DNA of 50,131 nucleotides from contig MKVB01000010.1 in NCBI GenBank assembly GCA_001899085.1, positions 28,966 through 79,096 of the forward strand. The letters are read 5' to 3'. Position numbers and translations under genes: made by a program. The stretch is from Devosia sp. 66-14 (lineage in GTDB: Bacteria; Pseudomonadota; Alphaproteobacteria; Rhizobiales; Devosiaceae). Shown piece by piece: positions 1 to 7,992 of the stretch (positions within the stretch are counted from its first letter, which is position 1; every line of letters begins with the position of its first letter). The notes under the pieces are model-generated. The model worked only from the letters and a program-made list of their open reading frames with translations. It made no database searches and was not told the DNA's origin.

Positions 1-1094
1 ACCACGGCTACAAAGCAGAGCGGCAGGCTCCACCAGTAGTTCTGCGCCGTCTTGTCGTAGCCGGTCAGCCGTTCGACGACGAGGATGCCGCCGTGCCAGA
101 CGCCCCACAGGATGAAGGTGAAGGCCGCGCCGTGCCACAGGCCGCCCAGCAGCATCACCAGGAACAGGTTGATGTAGGTGCGGACCGTGCCCTTACGGTT
201 GCCGCCCAGCGAGATGTAGAGATAGGTCCTGAGCCAGGTGCTGAGCGAGATATGCCAGCGCCGCCAGAACTCGGTGATCGAGCGGCTGATATAGGGCATG
301 TTGAAGTTCTCGGCGAAGCGGAAGCCGATCATCAGCGCCAGCCCGATCGCCATCGCCGAGTAGCCGGCGAAATCGAAATAGAGCTGCATCGAGTAGGCCA
401 GCGCCCCGAGCCAGGATTCGACCACGGTGGGGTTGGGGGCCGAGAACATGGCGTCGGCCAGCGGAGCCACCGGGTCGGCGATCAGCACCTTCATCGACAG
501 GCCGATCAGGAAGCGCTGCCAGCCGGCGTTGAACAGCTCCCAGCTGTGTTCGCGATGTTCGAACTGCGGCGCGAGATCCTTGTAGCGCAGGATCGGGCCG
601 GCCACGAGTTGCGGGAACAGTGCGAGGAAGGCTGCGAAATCGATGATGTTGCGCGAGACCTTGGCGTCGCCGCGATAGACGTCGACCAGGTAGCTGATCG
701 AGTGGAAGACATAGAACGAGATGCCGATCGGCAGCAGCAATTGCCAGTGGATGCCGAGCGCGTCCGGCGTCGTGCCCCACAGCGAGGCGAAGCTGTCGAT
801 GAAGAAGTTGAGGTACTTGAACACCCCAAGGACGAGCAGGTGCCCGGTGACGCCGATGGCGACGAACAGCTTGGCTTTGGGGGTGCCCTGATACTTCTCG
901 ACGAGGATCGAGAACACATAGGCCCACAGCGTGTTGGCGCAGAGCAGCATCAGGAAGTCGAAGCGCCACCAGCCGTAGAACAGGTAGGATTCGAGCAGCA
1001 GCGTCAGGTTCCGCCATTTCGGCGGCGTCAGGTAGTAAGCCGCCAGGAAGATCGGCAGGAACAGGAACAGAAACGTCTCGGACGAAAAGACCAT
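1..1094 (-). CDS. algI: MBOAT-family polysaccharide O-acetyltransferase, AlgI-like (partial, 3' end outside window)
   Basis: Multi-pass inner-membrane acyltransferase expected to move acetyl groups across the membrane for O-acetylation of an alginate-like polymer. Translation of the minus strand from the ATG at 1094 begins MVFSSETFLFLFLPIFLAAY and stays open to the window edge, about 364 residues; AlgI proteins are about 470-520, so the C-terminus is missing. Visible features are several hydrophobic helices, a WRRWHISLSTWLRTYLY segment and an LGGLWHGAAFTF segment (near position 150) holding the family's catalytic His. The start ATG shares one base with the stop of the upstream beta-helix gene (TGATG), indicating translational coupling. 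The family call is firm. The alginate role rests on the neighbours; other MBOATs of this type acetylate cellulose or wall polymers. Confidence 0.9.
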   Translation of the reverse strand, partial: MVFSSETFLFLFLPIFLAAYYLTPPKWRNLTLLLESYLFYGWWRFDFLMLLCANTLWAYVFSILVEKYQGTPKAKLFVAIGVTGHLLVLGVFKYLNFFIDSFASLWGTTPDALGIHWQLLLPIGISFYVFHSISYLVDVYRGDAKVSRNIIDFAAFLALFPQLVAGPILRYKDLAPQFEHREHSWELFNAGWQRFLIGLSMKVLIADPVAPLADAMFSAPNPTVVESWLGALAYSMQLYFDFAGYSAMAIGLALMIGFRFAENFNMPYISRSITEFWRRWHISLSTWLRTYLYISLGGNRKGTVRTYINLFLVMLLGGLWHGAAFTFILWGVWHGGILVVERLTGYDKTAQNYWWSLPLCFVAV

Positions 1095-2614
1095 CAGGCA
1101 TCCCCCTCGAAGGTACAACTGGTGGGGCGCAGGGCGCCGGTGGGTGTGAGCTTGGCGCCGGCCTTGAGCTGCAGGCCGTCGATGATCGTCGGCGTGCCGT
1201 CGGTGGCGCTGAGGTTGAAGAAGCGATCGGTGAACTGCACCAGCTCGCCGTCCAGCAGCCGCGGCGCCTGGCCGGTGAAATCGTTCATGGCGAACTGCAG
1301 CCGTGCCGTGGTCGAGCCCTTGATGCCGACCCGGTTGCCGTCGAGCTGGTTGGCGGCGATCTCTATCACCCCGTAATCGGGCTGATGGGTCACGCTGATC
1401 CCGGCATTGCCGTTGTCGATCAGGCGGTTGGCGCTGACCTTGAGTCCGGCGCTGTCGCGCACGGCGAGGCCGGACTGGGCGTTCTGCAGCAGCAGGTTGC
1501 TGGCAACTTCGATGCAGTCGGCCGAGGCGATGGAGATGCCGGATCGTTTGCTGCCGGCGATCAGGTTGCCCTCGATCCTGAGGTTGGCGGCGCCGGCATC
1601 GGCGAAGATGCCGTTGAGCCCGGCGGCAATGACGATATTGTCGGCGAGTTCGACCGAGTTCGCGCCGCCGGTGACCTTGATGCCATGTGCGCCGGATCCC
1701 GCCAGCACCACGTTGCCCCGGGCCGAAATATCCTTGCCGCCGCTCAGCAGCAGTGCCGGACCGCTGGCGGCTGCGAACACGTTGCCCTCGACCAGTGCCT
1801 CGTCGGCATCGACCAGCGCCAGCGATCCGACATGCTCGAAGCGGCTGTCGCGGACCACTGACGGAGAGGGTTTGGCATAGAAGCCGCCCTCGAGGATGGT
1901 GACGCCGGTGAGCGGCGGAAACTGCCCATAGCCGAGGTCGGCAAAGCGCATCCGCTCCAGCCGGGCGCTGCCGGAGAGCGCCACCACCACGAACGGGTTG
2001 AAATCCGTCAGGCGCGGGTTCGGCGCGCCGGTTCCGGCAATCGCAGCAGCGTCGCCGACGAGGTTGCCCGAGGTGAGGAGGAACGCGCCGGCCGAGCGGT
2101 CGAGCAGCAGGGTTTCGCCCGGTTGCAGCGCCAGCGTGGCGCCATTCCACACCGCGATCGGCAGGTGCGCGACATAGCCCTGGTCGGTCTTGTCGAGCAC
2201 TCCGCTGAGCTTGGCGGCGGCCACTGCGTCATAGAGCTGGGCGAGGCTGGTGACGCCGGCTTCGACCAGCAGGACTTCGGGTCTGGCCTGCGCCTGGCGC
2301 AGCGCCACGTGGTAGTTGGCGCCGGCCTGCAGCGCCAGCTGGCTCAGCACCAGATCGATCGACACCACGCTGACCTGCACGCCACCCGGCACGGCCGCCT
2401 TGGCCGGCTTCGGGGGGGCAGGGGCGTAGCTGAAACCGAGAGGCGCGGCCGCCGACTGGAGGTCGGTCGCCGGCCGGCCGGCCTCGACCATCGCCGCGAG
2501 CGCGGCGACGGTCTTTTCATAGGCGAGGGTCCGCGCGTAGTCGGCCCCCGTGGCGGCCCAAGGGAGAGAGCATGCCGCGGCGGCCAGACCTGCGCAGACC
2601 CACGCCCTACGCAT
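1094..2614 (-). CDS. Periplasmic right-handed beta-helix protein, AlgG-like
   Basis: 506 residues. An N-terminal signal peptide (MRRAWVCAGLAAAACSLPWA, then ATGADYA) suggests periplasmic location. After a mixed N-terminal region, residues ~190-440 form a series of parallel beta-helix coils with repeated N-x-(I/V/L) steps (GNLIAGSKRSGISI, SNLLLQNAQSGLAV, ANRLIDNGNAGISV). The position between the pyrophosphorylase and algI genes matches AlgG, the mannuronan C5-epimerase. However, I cannot find the DPHD catalytic motif known from Pseudomonas AlgG, so epimerase activity is doubtful and it may be a structural or export component. Its first 8 bases overlap the end of the upstream gene, and its stop overlaps the algI start. 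Confidence 0.75.
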   Translation of the reverse strand: MRRAWVCAGLAAAACSLPWAATGADYARTLAYEKTVAALAAMVEAGRPATDLQSAAAPLGFSYAPAPPKPAKAAVPGGVQVSVVSIDLVLSQLALQAGANYHVALRQAQARPEVLLVEAGVTSLAQLYDAVAAAKLSGVLDKTDQGYVAHLPIAVWNGATLALQPGETLLLDRSAGAFLLTSGNLVGDAAAIAGTGAPNPRLTDFNPFVVVALSGSARLERMRFADLGYGQFPPLTGVTILEGGFYAKPSPSVVRDSRFEHVGSLALVDADEALVEGNVFAAASGPALLLSGGKDISARGNVVLAGSGAHGIKVTGGANSVELADNIVIAAGLNGIFADAGAANLRIEGNLIAGSKRSGISIASADCIEVASNLLLQNAQSGLAVRDSAGLKVSANRLIDNGNAGISVTHQPDYGVIEIAANQLDGNRVGIKGSTTARLQFAMNDFTGQAPRLLDGELVQFTDRFFNLSATDGTPTIIDGLQLKAGAKLTPTGALRPTSCTFEGDA

Positions 2615-4043
2615 GTTCGCGGCTCCCGTCGGCCACCGCTGCCAGTTCCAGCAGCGGGGTAAGGTGCGTCAGGGGACCGTCCACATGGCAGGCGACCTCG
2701 ATGACCTGCATCGGGCCTGTGCCGTCATTGATCACGTCGGCGGTCTGCTCCGGCCCGATCTCGAAGGTGGCGCCGGCGCGGATCTCACGGCGGCGGCTGC
2801 CCATCTGCAGCATGCCGCCACCCGAGGCGACGACCATCAGCCGCCGGAACTCCGAGCCGCTTTCCACCGGCAGCGTCGCGCCGGGGTTCACCGTGAGGTG
2901 GCGCAGCATATAGCCGGCGCCCGAGGCGAGCTTGCCCTGCTTGCCCCAGTCGGTGGCGCCGAACGAGTGATCCTCGGCTTCGCGGCGGCTCTGTGCCTTG
3001 AGCTGCTCGACCACCTTCTTGACGTCCTGCGACTGGTCGCGGGTCGTCACCAGCAGGGCATCGTGGGTATCGACCACCACCAGGTTGTCGACGCCGACCA
3101 CCGCGACCAGCCGGTCCGAACCGCGGACATAGCTGCCGGTCGAGTTGACCATCATGACATCGCCGCTGACGACGTTGTTGTCGTCGGATTTCTTGCCGAT
3201 GGTGTGGAACGCCGCCCAGGCGCCCACATCGTCCCATTCGACCTCCGCGGGGGCCAGGGCGACGGTCTTCGACTTCTCGAACACCGCGCGCTCGGTCGGC
3301 AGGCTCTCGGCGGAACCGAAGCTGGCTTCCTCGAGCACCAGCGCGCCATCCTCGTTGCCGGCATTGGCGAGCGAGGCGCTCACTGCGCCGAAAGTCACCG
3401 GGTCGAACCGGCGATATTCCTCGATCACCGTATCGGCGCGCATCAGCGAAATGCCCGAGGCCCAGTAGGCGAGCCCGGTCTCGATCAGCGACTGCGCGGT
3501 TTGCGCATTCGGTTTCTCGATGAATTTCTCGGCCCGGTGCACGCCGCGATAGTTCGAGTACTCGCCGCCATCGACGATGTAGCCGTAGCCGGTTTCATTA
3601 TAGCGCGGCTTGATGCCGAAGGTGACGATCAGCCCGTCGGAAGCCGCCTTGTGCGACTCCCGGATGCGGGCATTGAGATCGCCTTCGATGACATGGTCCG
3701 ACGGGCAGATCAGCATCACCGCATCGGGGTCGGTGCGGGAGATCAGCAATGCCGCCGACAGCACTGCCGGCCCGGTATTGCGCGCCACCGGCTCGGCGAT
3801 GATCCGCGCATTGCGCTGTACATCGCGAAGCTGGCGACGGACCGTACCCAGGTGCCCGCCGGCGACCGACACCACGGGATCGTGGAACAGCTCGCCGCGA
3901 TGCCGCTGCACGGTGGTCTGGAAGAAGGTGATCGAGCCCTCGTGGTCGATGGGCTGGAACTGTTTGGGCTGCTGGCTGCGGGACAACGGCCAAAGCCGCG
4001 TACCGACGCCTCCGCAGAGCACGACTGGATGGATGGCGTTCAT
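2607..4043 (-). CDS. algA: Mannose-1-phosphate guanylyltransferase with degenerate isomerase domain (AlgA-like)
   Basis: 478 residues, the length of bifunctional type II PMI/GMP enzymes (AlgA, ManC). The N-terminal nucleotidyltransferase makes GDP-mannose from mannose-1-phosphate and GTP; its signature LCGGVGTRLWPLSRSQQPKQF-like loop (residues ~9-29) and the FIEKP motif are intact. The C-terminal cupin domain, which normally isomerises fructose-6-P and mannose-6-P, aligns by its TVNPGATL strand. Where the zinc motif QxHxHRxEHW should be (about residues 390-402) it reads PVESGSEFRRLM, so the metal ligands are absent. I infer pyrophosphorylase activity only, with mannose-6-P made elsewhere. Two bases separate it from the upstream alg44-like stop, and it is part of the alginate-like operon. 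Confidence 0.88.
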   Translation of the reverse strand: MNAIHPVVLCGGVGTRLWPLSRSQQPKQFQPIDHEGSITFFQTTVQRHRGELFHDPVVSVAGGHLGTVRRQLRDVQRNARIIAEPVARNTGPAVLSAALLISRTDPDAVMLICPSDHVIEGDLNARIRESHKAASDGLIVTFGIKPRYNETGYGYIVDGGEYSNYRGVHRAEKFIEKPNAQTAQSLIETGLAYWASGISLMRADTVIEEYRRFDPVTFGAVSASLANAGNEDGALVLEEASFGSAESLPTERAVFEKSKTVALAPAEVEWDDVGAWAAFHTIGKKSDDNNVVSGDVMMVNSTGSYVRGSDRLVAVVGVDNLVVVDTHDALLVTTRDQSQDVKKVVEQLKAQSRREAEDHSFGATDWGKQGKLASGAGYMLRHLTVNPGATLPVESGSEFRRLMVVASGGGMLQMGSRRREIRAGATFEIGPEQTADVINDGTGPMQVIEVACHVDGPLTHLTPLLELAAVADGSREHA

Positions 4044-4044
4044 G

Positions 4045-5190
4045 TTAGTGGCCCTCGTTCGCCGGTCCGTTGAAGGAGAAGAACCGCCCCACCGCCGCCA
4101 GCGGGTCGGATTTGATCACCACGTCCACCGGTGTGCCCACGTTGCTCTGTTCGAGCGCGGTGGCCGGCACCAGCGTCACCGGGATGGCGGCGCCGTCGGT
4201 GGCGCTGCGCAGCAGGCCCGGCAACTGCCGGGAATCGAGCGATGCCGTGGTGACGGTGCCGTTGGGCAGGTGCACTTCGGCATGGGCGCCCGAGGCGAGT
4301 GCCCTGAGCCCGTTGCCGTCGACCTTGGAGGAGATCAACACCGGCGCATCCTTGGGCGCCACGGTCATCACCGTGTCGCCGGCCAGCACCGTGGCGCCGC
4401 TCTGGGCGGCCCCCGGCGCAACCACGCAGTCGCACGGCATCGACACCGCGAGCACTTCACCCGACGTGGTGCGGATGGCGAAGGCGATCTCGCCTTTGCC
4501 TGCTGCCGGATTGACGAAATCGAGCTGCCCGGGGCTGATGGCCCGCATGTCCATGCCGTCGAGCGTGACGGTGGAAAGGCCGGTGACCGGCAGCACGAAC
4601 AGCCGCTCGTAGAGCTTGACCCCGACAAAGCCGACGAGCAGCAGGCCGAGACCGGCAAAGGCGCCCCAGCGGATGCCGGTCATGATGCCGTGGCTGGCGG
4701 AGCGTTGCGCCCTGGGCTGTTCGGAGCGGAGCTTTTCCGGCTTTTCGCCGGTGCGGATCAGCCCGTCGACGCCGATCAGGTCGCCGCCGACGAAGGCGTT
4801 GAGGATATAGCGCAACTGCGGCAGGTGCGGGCCGGTCGGCTCGAGGAAGCGGAGCGTCACGGTACCGGACTCCGGCGCGCCGGCGCCGATCGCGGCATCG
4901 ACCGGCAGGCTGATGGCGTAGCCGGGGAAGTTGAACACCAGCGTCACCAGTTGCACCCGGCCGTGCAGTTGCGGGTCGATCAGCCCGGTGGCCTCCGCCC
5001 CGACGATGCTGAGCGCGTGGCCCTGGAACGAGCGGCCGTTGATGACGACGTTGAAGGGCAGCCGGATCACCGGGTGCTCGCCATGGACGGGCGGCTCGGT
5101 CAGCGGGGCCGAGGAGGCGCTTCTGGCGGCTTTTGGTTTGTCGAGTTCTGCATGCGCTTCGGTCATTGCTGGTGCGCCCTCAGTTGGCAT
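4045..5190 (-). CDS. alg44: Alg44-like PilZ / membrane-fusion protein
   Basis: 381 residues. Layout: a PilZ-like N-terminal domain (about 35-140), one transmembrane helix (about 175-195, WGAFAGLGLLLVGFVGVKLY) and a periplasmic HlyD-type domain containing MPCDCVVAP, matching the CDC motif of Pseudomonas Alg44. In alginate producers Alg44 binds c-di-GMP and activates the polymerase Alg8. Here the RxxxR and D/NxSxxG binding motifs look degraded (HPVIR and ALSIVG). It overlaps the end of alg8 by 11 nt if the ATG at 5190 is used; an alternative ATG at 5166 (MTEAHAEL) is preceded by GAGGG and may be the true start. Confidence 0.85.
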   Translation of the reverse strand: MPTEGAPAMTEAHAELDKPKAARSASSAPLTEPPVHGEHPVIRLPFNVVINGRSFQGHALSIVGAEATGLIDPQLHGRVQLVTLVFNFPGYAISLPVDAAIGAGAPESGTVTLRFLEPTGPHLPQLRYILNAFVGGDLIGVDGLIRTGEKPEKLRSEQPRAQRSASHGIMTGIRWGAFAGLGLLLVGFVGVKLYERLFVLPVTGLSTVTLDGMDMRAISPGQLDFVNPAAGKGEIAFAIRTTSGEVLAVSMPCDCVVAPGAAQSGATVLAGDTVMTVAPKDAPVLISSKVDGNGLRALASGAHAEVHLPNGTVTTASLDSRQLPGLLRSATDGAAIPVTLVPATALEQSNVGTPVDVVIKSDPLAAVGRFFSFNGPANEGH

Positions 5191-6667
5191 GGATCGGGAA
5201 GGGGCTGAGGAGCCCCGTGACGAAGATCACTCCGGCCACCAGCAGGCCCAGGGCGAGCACGTGCATGTAGCTGGAGCTGATGGAGCGGACCCGTCCTTCG
5301 GCGCCGCCGCTGTTGCTGACGCTGGTCGCCGACTGGCGGGTCCAGCGCTGGCGGTCGAGGCGGAACATGACCGAGGTCTTGATCGCGGCGCCGAACAGCT
5401 GGCCGAAATAGAGCAGGAACGGGTAGGTGATCGGGAACGGGCCGCCGAAGCTGGCGAGCAGCCAGCAATAGGCGTAGCGCGTCGCCATGACCCAGGCGAT
5501 GTAGGCGACCGCGATCAGCGGATCGACGAACACCGAGAACAGCACGATGCCGACAGGCGCCGTCAGCGTGGTCCACATCGACACCCGCTGATCGAGGATC
5601 GACCACCAGGCGAAGGGGCCGATCTTGGCCGGCGACAGCGCCAGGGCCCGGCCATTGGTCCGCAGCATGTTGCCGAACCAGCGGCGCATCAGCGTGATGG
5701 CGCTTTCGACGAAGCCGGGTTTGGGCTGGGTCTCCATCGAGACGCAGGCGACATCGGGGAGATAGGCCATCTCGTAGCCATGCTTGAGCAGCCAGAACCA
5801 GGTCGACTTGTCGTCGCCAGTCAGGAATTTCACCCGCCCCAGCCGCCAGTGGTCGATATAGTCCTGCTCCACCGAGGCGATGAACTCGGGGTTGGTGGCG
5901 AGGTCGGCGCGGAACACCGACATGCGACCGGTAAGGGTCAGCACGCGGCCACCGAGCGCCACTGCCGACATCATCATCTGGCGCTGGGTGAAGCGCAGCT
6001 TGAACCAGTCGCGGAACAGCGGCGCGTCGTCGATCTCGGCGCGCTCGTGCGTGGTCAGCGCTCCGACCTTGCCGTTGGCAAAGAACGGGGCGGCGCGTTC
6101 GACGATATCCTCGGGAATCTGCGTGTCGCCGTCGATCAGCAGCACCACGTCGTCGGCGCTCGGGTAGCGGCGGGCGATGGAGCGGAGCGAGGTGGCGAGC
6201 GCATCGCGCTTGCCGGTGCCGTCGATGCGGTCGATCACCACCTCGACGGTGTTGGTGCCACCGAGCACCTGGGCGGCAACGGCGCGGATCAGCCGCTCGT
6301 CGGCCAGGTCGACCACCGAGGCGACCACCGTCGAGCCGCCGGGCGAGCGGCGCGCCGCCGTGAAGATCGAGCGATAGACGCGCGAGGTGATCGCCGCTTC
6401 GATCTTGTAGCTGGTGGCGAGGAAGAAGGCGTGCGCCGGGCGCTTGCCGGCATAGAGCGCCTCGGCGGCGATGCGCCGCCGAGGGTAGGCGATGCGGATA
6501 TAGATGTGCGCACGTACGAAGTTGACCAGAGCCCAACTGTAGCGCCAGAGCCCGATCACCCCCAGGGTGAGGAACACCCCGGCTCCGCCTGAGAAGGCGG
6601 AAGCCGGTACGGTGCTGGCGATGGCCGCGGCCGAGAGGATGTAGATGGCGTGCGCGAAGGGGTTCAT
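5180..6667 (-). CDS. alg8: Alginate polymerase-type glycosyltransferase, Alg8-like (GT2)
   Basis: 495 residues starting at MNPFAHAIYILSA; the open frame extends further upstream, but that part runs over algD and is not coding. It is a membrane-embedded processive family-2 glycosyltransferase that would polymerise GDP-mannuronate. Visible signatures are two N-terminal hydrophobic segments, LIDGDTQIP (DxD), FLTGDDKSTWF (catalytic Asp, very Alg8-like) and LMRRWFGNMLR (the (Q/R)xxRW position), followed by several C-terminal membrane helices. The start lies 5 bp after the algD stop and the stop lies inside the alg44 start region, so the three genes form one unit. Confidence 0.92.
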   Translation of the reverse strand: MNPFAHAIYILSAAAIASTVPASAFSGGAGVFLTLGVIGLWRYSWALVNFVRAHIYIRIAYPRRRIAAEALYAGKRPAHAFFLATSYKIEAAITSRVYRSIFTAARRSPGGSTVVASVVDLADERLIRAVAAQVLGGTNTVEVVIDRIDGTGKRDALATSLRSIARRYPSADDVVLLIDGDTQIPEDIVERAAPFFANGKVGALTTHERAEIDDAPLFRDWFKLRFTQRQMMMSAVALGGRVLTLTGRMSVFRADLATNPEFIASVEQDYIDHWRLGRVKFLTGDDKSTWFWLLKHGYEMAYLPDVACVSMETQPKPGFVESAITLMRRWFGNMLRTNGRALALSPAKIGPFAWWSILDQRVSMWTTLTAPVGIVLFSVFVDPLIAVAYIAWVMATRYAYCWLLASFGGPFPITYPFLLYFGQLFGAAIKTSVMFRLDRQRWTRQSATSVSNSGGAEGRVRSISSSYMHVLALGLLVAGVIFVTGLLSPFPIHAN

Positions 6668-6672
6668 GGGGC

Positions 6673-7992
6673 TTACCAGCAAATGCCTTCGTAAGTGCCG
6701 TTGGAGCGGAGCGAGGCATTGATGCGGGTCAGATCGACCAGCGAGCGGTACTCGCTCACCGAGTTGAGCGGCGCGATGGTCTCCTCGTAGCGATTGCCGA
6801 CGAGGATCACGTCGGACCCGGCGATCAGATCCTCGATCTTGCCCACCAGCCGCGACGGCAGGTCGGGCACGACGTCGTTGCCGCGCCCCATGGCGCTGAC
6901 CCCGCCGGCCACCGCCTGCGATACGTACGGGTCGTAGACCCTCAGCTCGAGGCCCCTGGAGATCAGCCGGCTCGCCAGCTCCGCCAGCGGGCTTTCGCGC
7001 AGGTCGTCGGTGCCCGGCTTGAAGGCGATGCCGACGAGGCCCACGGTCTTGGCGCCGGAATTGGCGACCATCCTCTCGGCCCGGTCGATCTGCGCCGCAT
7101 TGGCGACCAGCACGGAATCGAGGAGCGGGGAGGGAACGCCCTTCTGCGCCGCAAGGTGCTGCAGCGCGCGCACATCCTTGGGCAGGCACGAGCCGCCAAA
7201 GGCGAAGCCCGGCTTCATGAAATAGGGGGAGATGTTCACCTTGGTGTCGGCGCAGATGAGCTTCATCACCTGCTGGCCGTCGACGCCGGAGGCCTTGGCG
7301 ATGTTGCCGATCTCGTTGGCGAAGGTCACCTTCACGGCGCGCCACGAGTTGGAGGCATATTTGACCGCCTCGGCAGTCTTCAGCGTCACCACATGCGAGG
7401 GCACCGGCATCTGGGCATTGATGTCCTTGAGTATCTGCGCCGTGCGCTCTTCGAGGGCGCCGAAGACGATGAGGCCCGGATCGTAGTAGTCGGCGATCGC
7501 CGTGCTCTCGCGCAGGAACTCCGGGTAGTAGCCGACGCCGAAATCCTGGCCGGCGATCATGCCGCTCGCCTGTTCCAGCGCCGGAATGCAGGTCTCATCC
7601 ATGGTGCCCGGCACGATCGTCGAGCGGATGATCACCGAGTGAAAGCTCTGCTTGTGCCTGATCGCCTGGCCGATATCGGTGCAGACGCCCTTCACGTATT
7701 TGAGCCCGACGGCGCCGGTCTCGTCGCTCGGCGTGCCGACGCAGACGAAGCTGGCATCGGTGTCGAGCACCGCTTGCTGGCCGTCGGTGGTGGCGCGCAG
7801 CCGGCCCGAGGCGACGGCCCGGGCGATGATCTCGTCGAGCCCGTTCTCGACAATAGGCGAGAGACCGGCATTGACGGCGCTCACCTTGGCGGGATCGAGA
7901 TCCACTGCCACCACCTCGTGTCCGTCATCCGCCAGACACGCTGCGGAGACGACCCCGACATACCCGATCCCAAAGACGCTGATTTTCGCCAC
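6673..7992 (-). CDS. algD: GDP-mannose 6-dehydrogenase (AlgD-like UDP/GDP-sugar dehydrogenase)
   Basis: 439 residues, the usual AlgD length. It oxidises GDP-mannose twice with NAD+ to GDP-mannuronate, the committed step of alginate synthesis. Evidence: N-terminal Rossmann motif FGIGYVGVVSAACLA; the PGT(M/L)DE segment; FGGSCLPKDVRAL around residue 266 with the catalytic Cys; a GIAFKPGTDDLRESP C-terminal NAD/substrate-domain motif; and the AlgD-like ending YEGICW. UDP-glucose dehydrogenases share the fold, but the CLPKD motif, the ending and the alg8/alg44 neighbours favour GDP-mannose. It is the first gene of the leftward operon, preceded by a long non-coding region that presumably carries the promoter. 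Confidence 0.93.
   Translation of the reverse strand: MAKISVFGIGYVGVVSAACLADDGHEVVAVDLDPAKVSAVNAGLSPIVENGLDEIIARAVASGRLRATTDGQQAVLDTDASFVCVGTPSDETGAVGLKYVKGVCTDIGQAIRHKQSFHSVIIRSTIVPGTMDETCIPALEQASGMIAGQDFGVGYYPEFLRESTAIADYYDPGLIVFGALEERTAQILKDINAQMPVPSHVVTLKTAEAVKYASNSWRAVKVTFANEIGNIAKASGVDGQQVMKLICADTKVNISPYFMKPGFAFGGSCLPKDVRALQHLAAQKGVPSPLLDSVLVANAAQIDRAERMVANSGAKTVGLVGIAFKPGTDDLRESPLAELASRLISRGLELRVYDPYVSQAVAGGVSAMGRGNDVVPDLPSRLVGKIEDLIAGSDVILVGNRYEETIAPLNSVSEYRSLVDLTRINASLRSNGTYEGICW

Noticed and set aside
93-1376. Long plus-strand open frame of 427 codons opposite the algI and beta-helix genes
   Set aside because: It is antisense to two well-supported genes, has low-complexity Arg/Glu/Gln-rich translation and no family match; a typical GC-rich shadow. 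The same applies to similar long frames opposite most genes here.
6668-7345. N-terminal extension of the Alg8 frame
   Set aside because: This part lies entirely over algD in another frame and has no coding-like sequence; the Alg8 start at 6667 fits the family.
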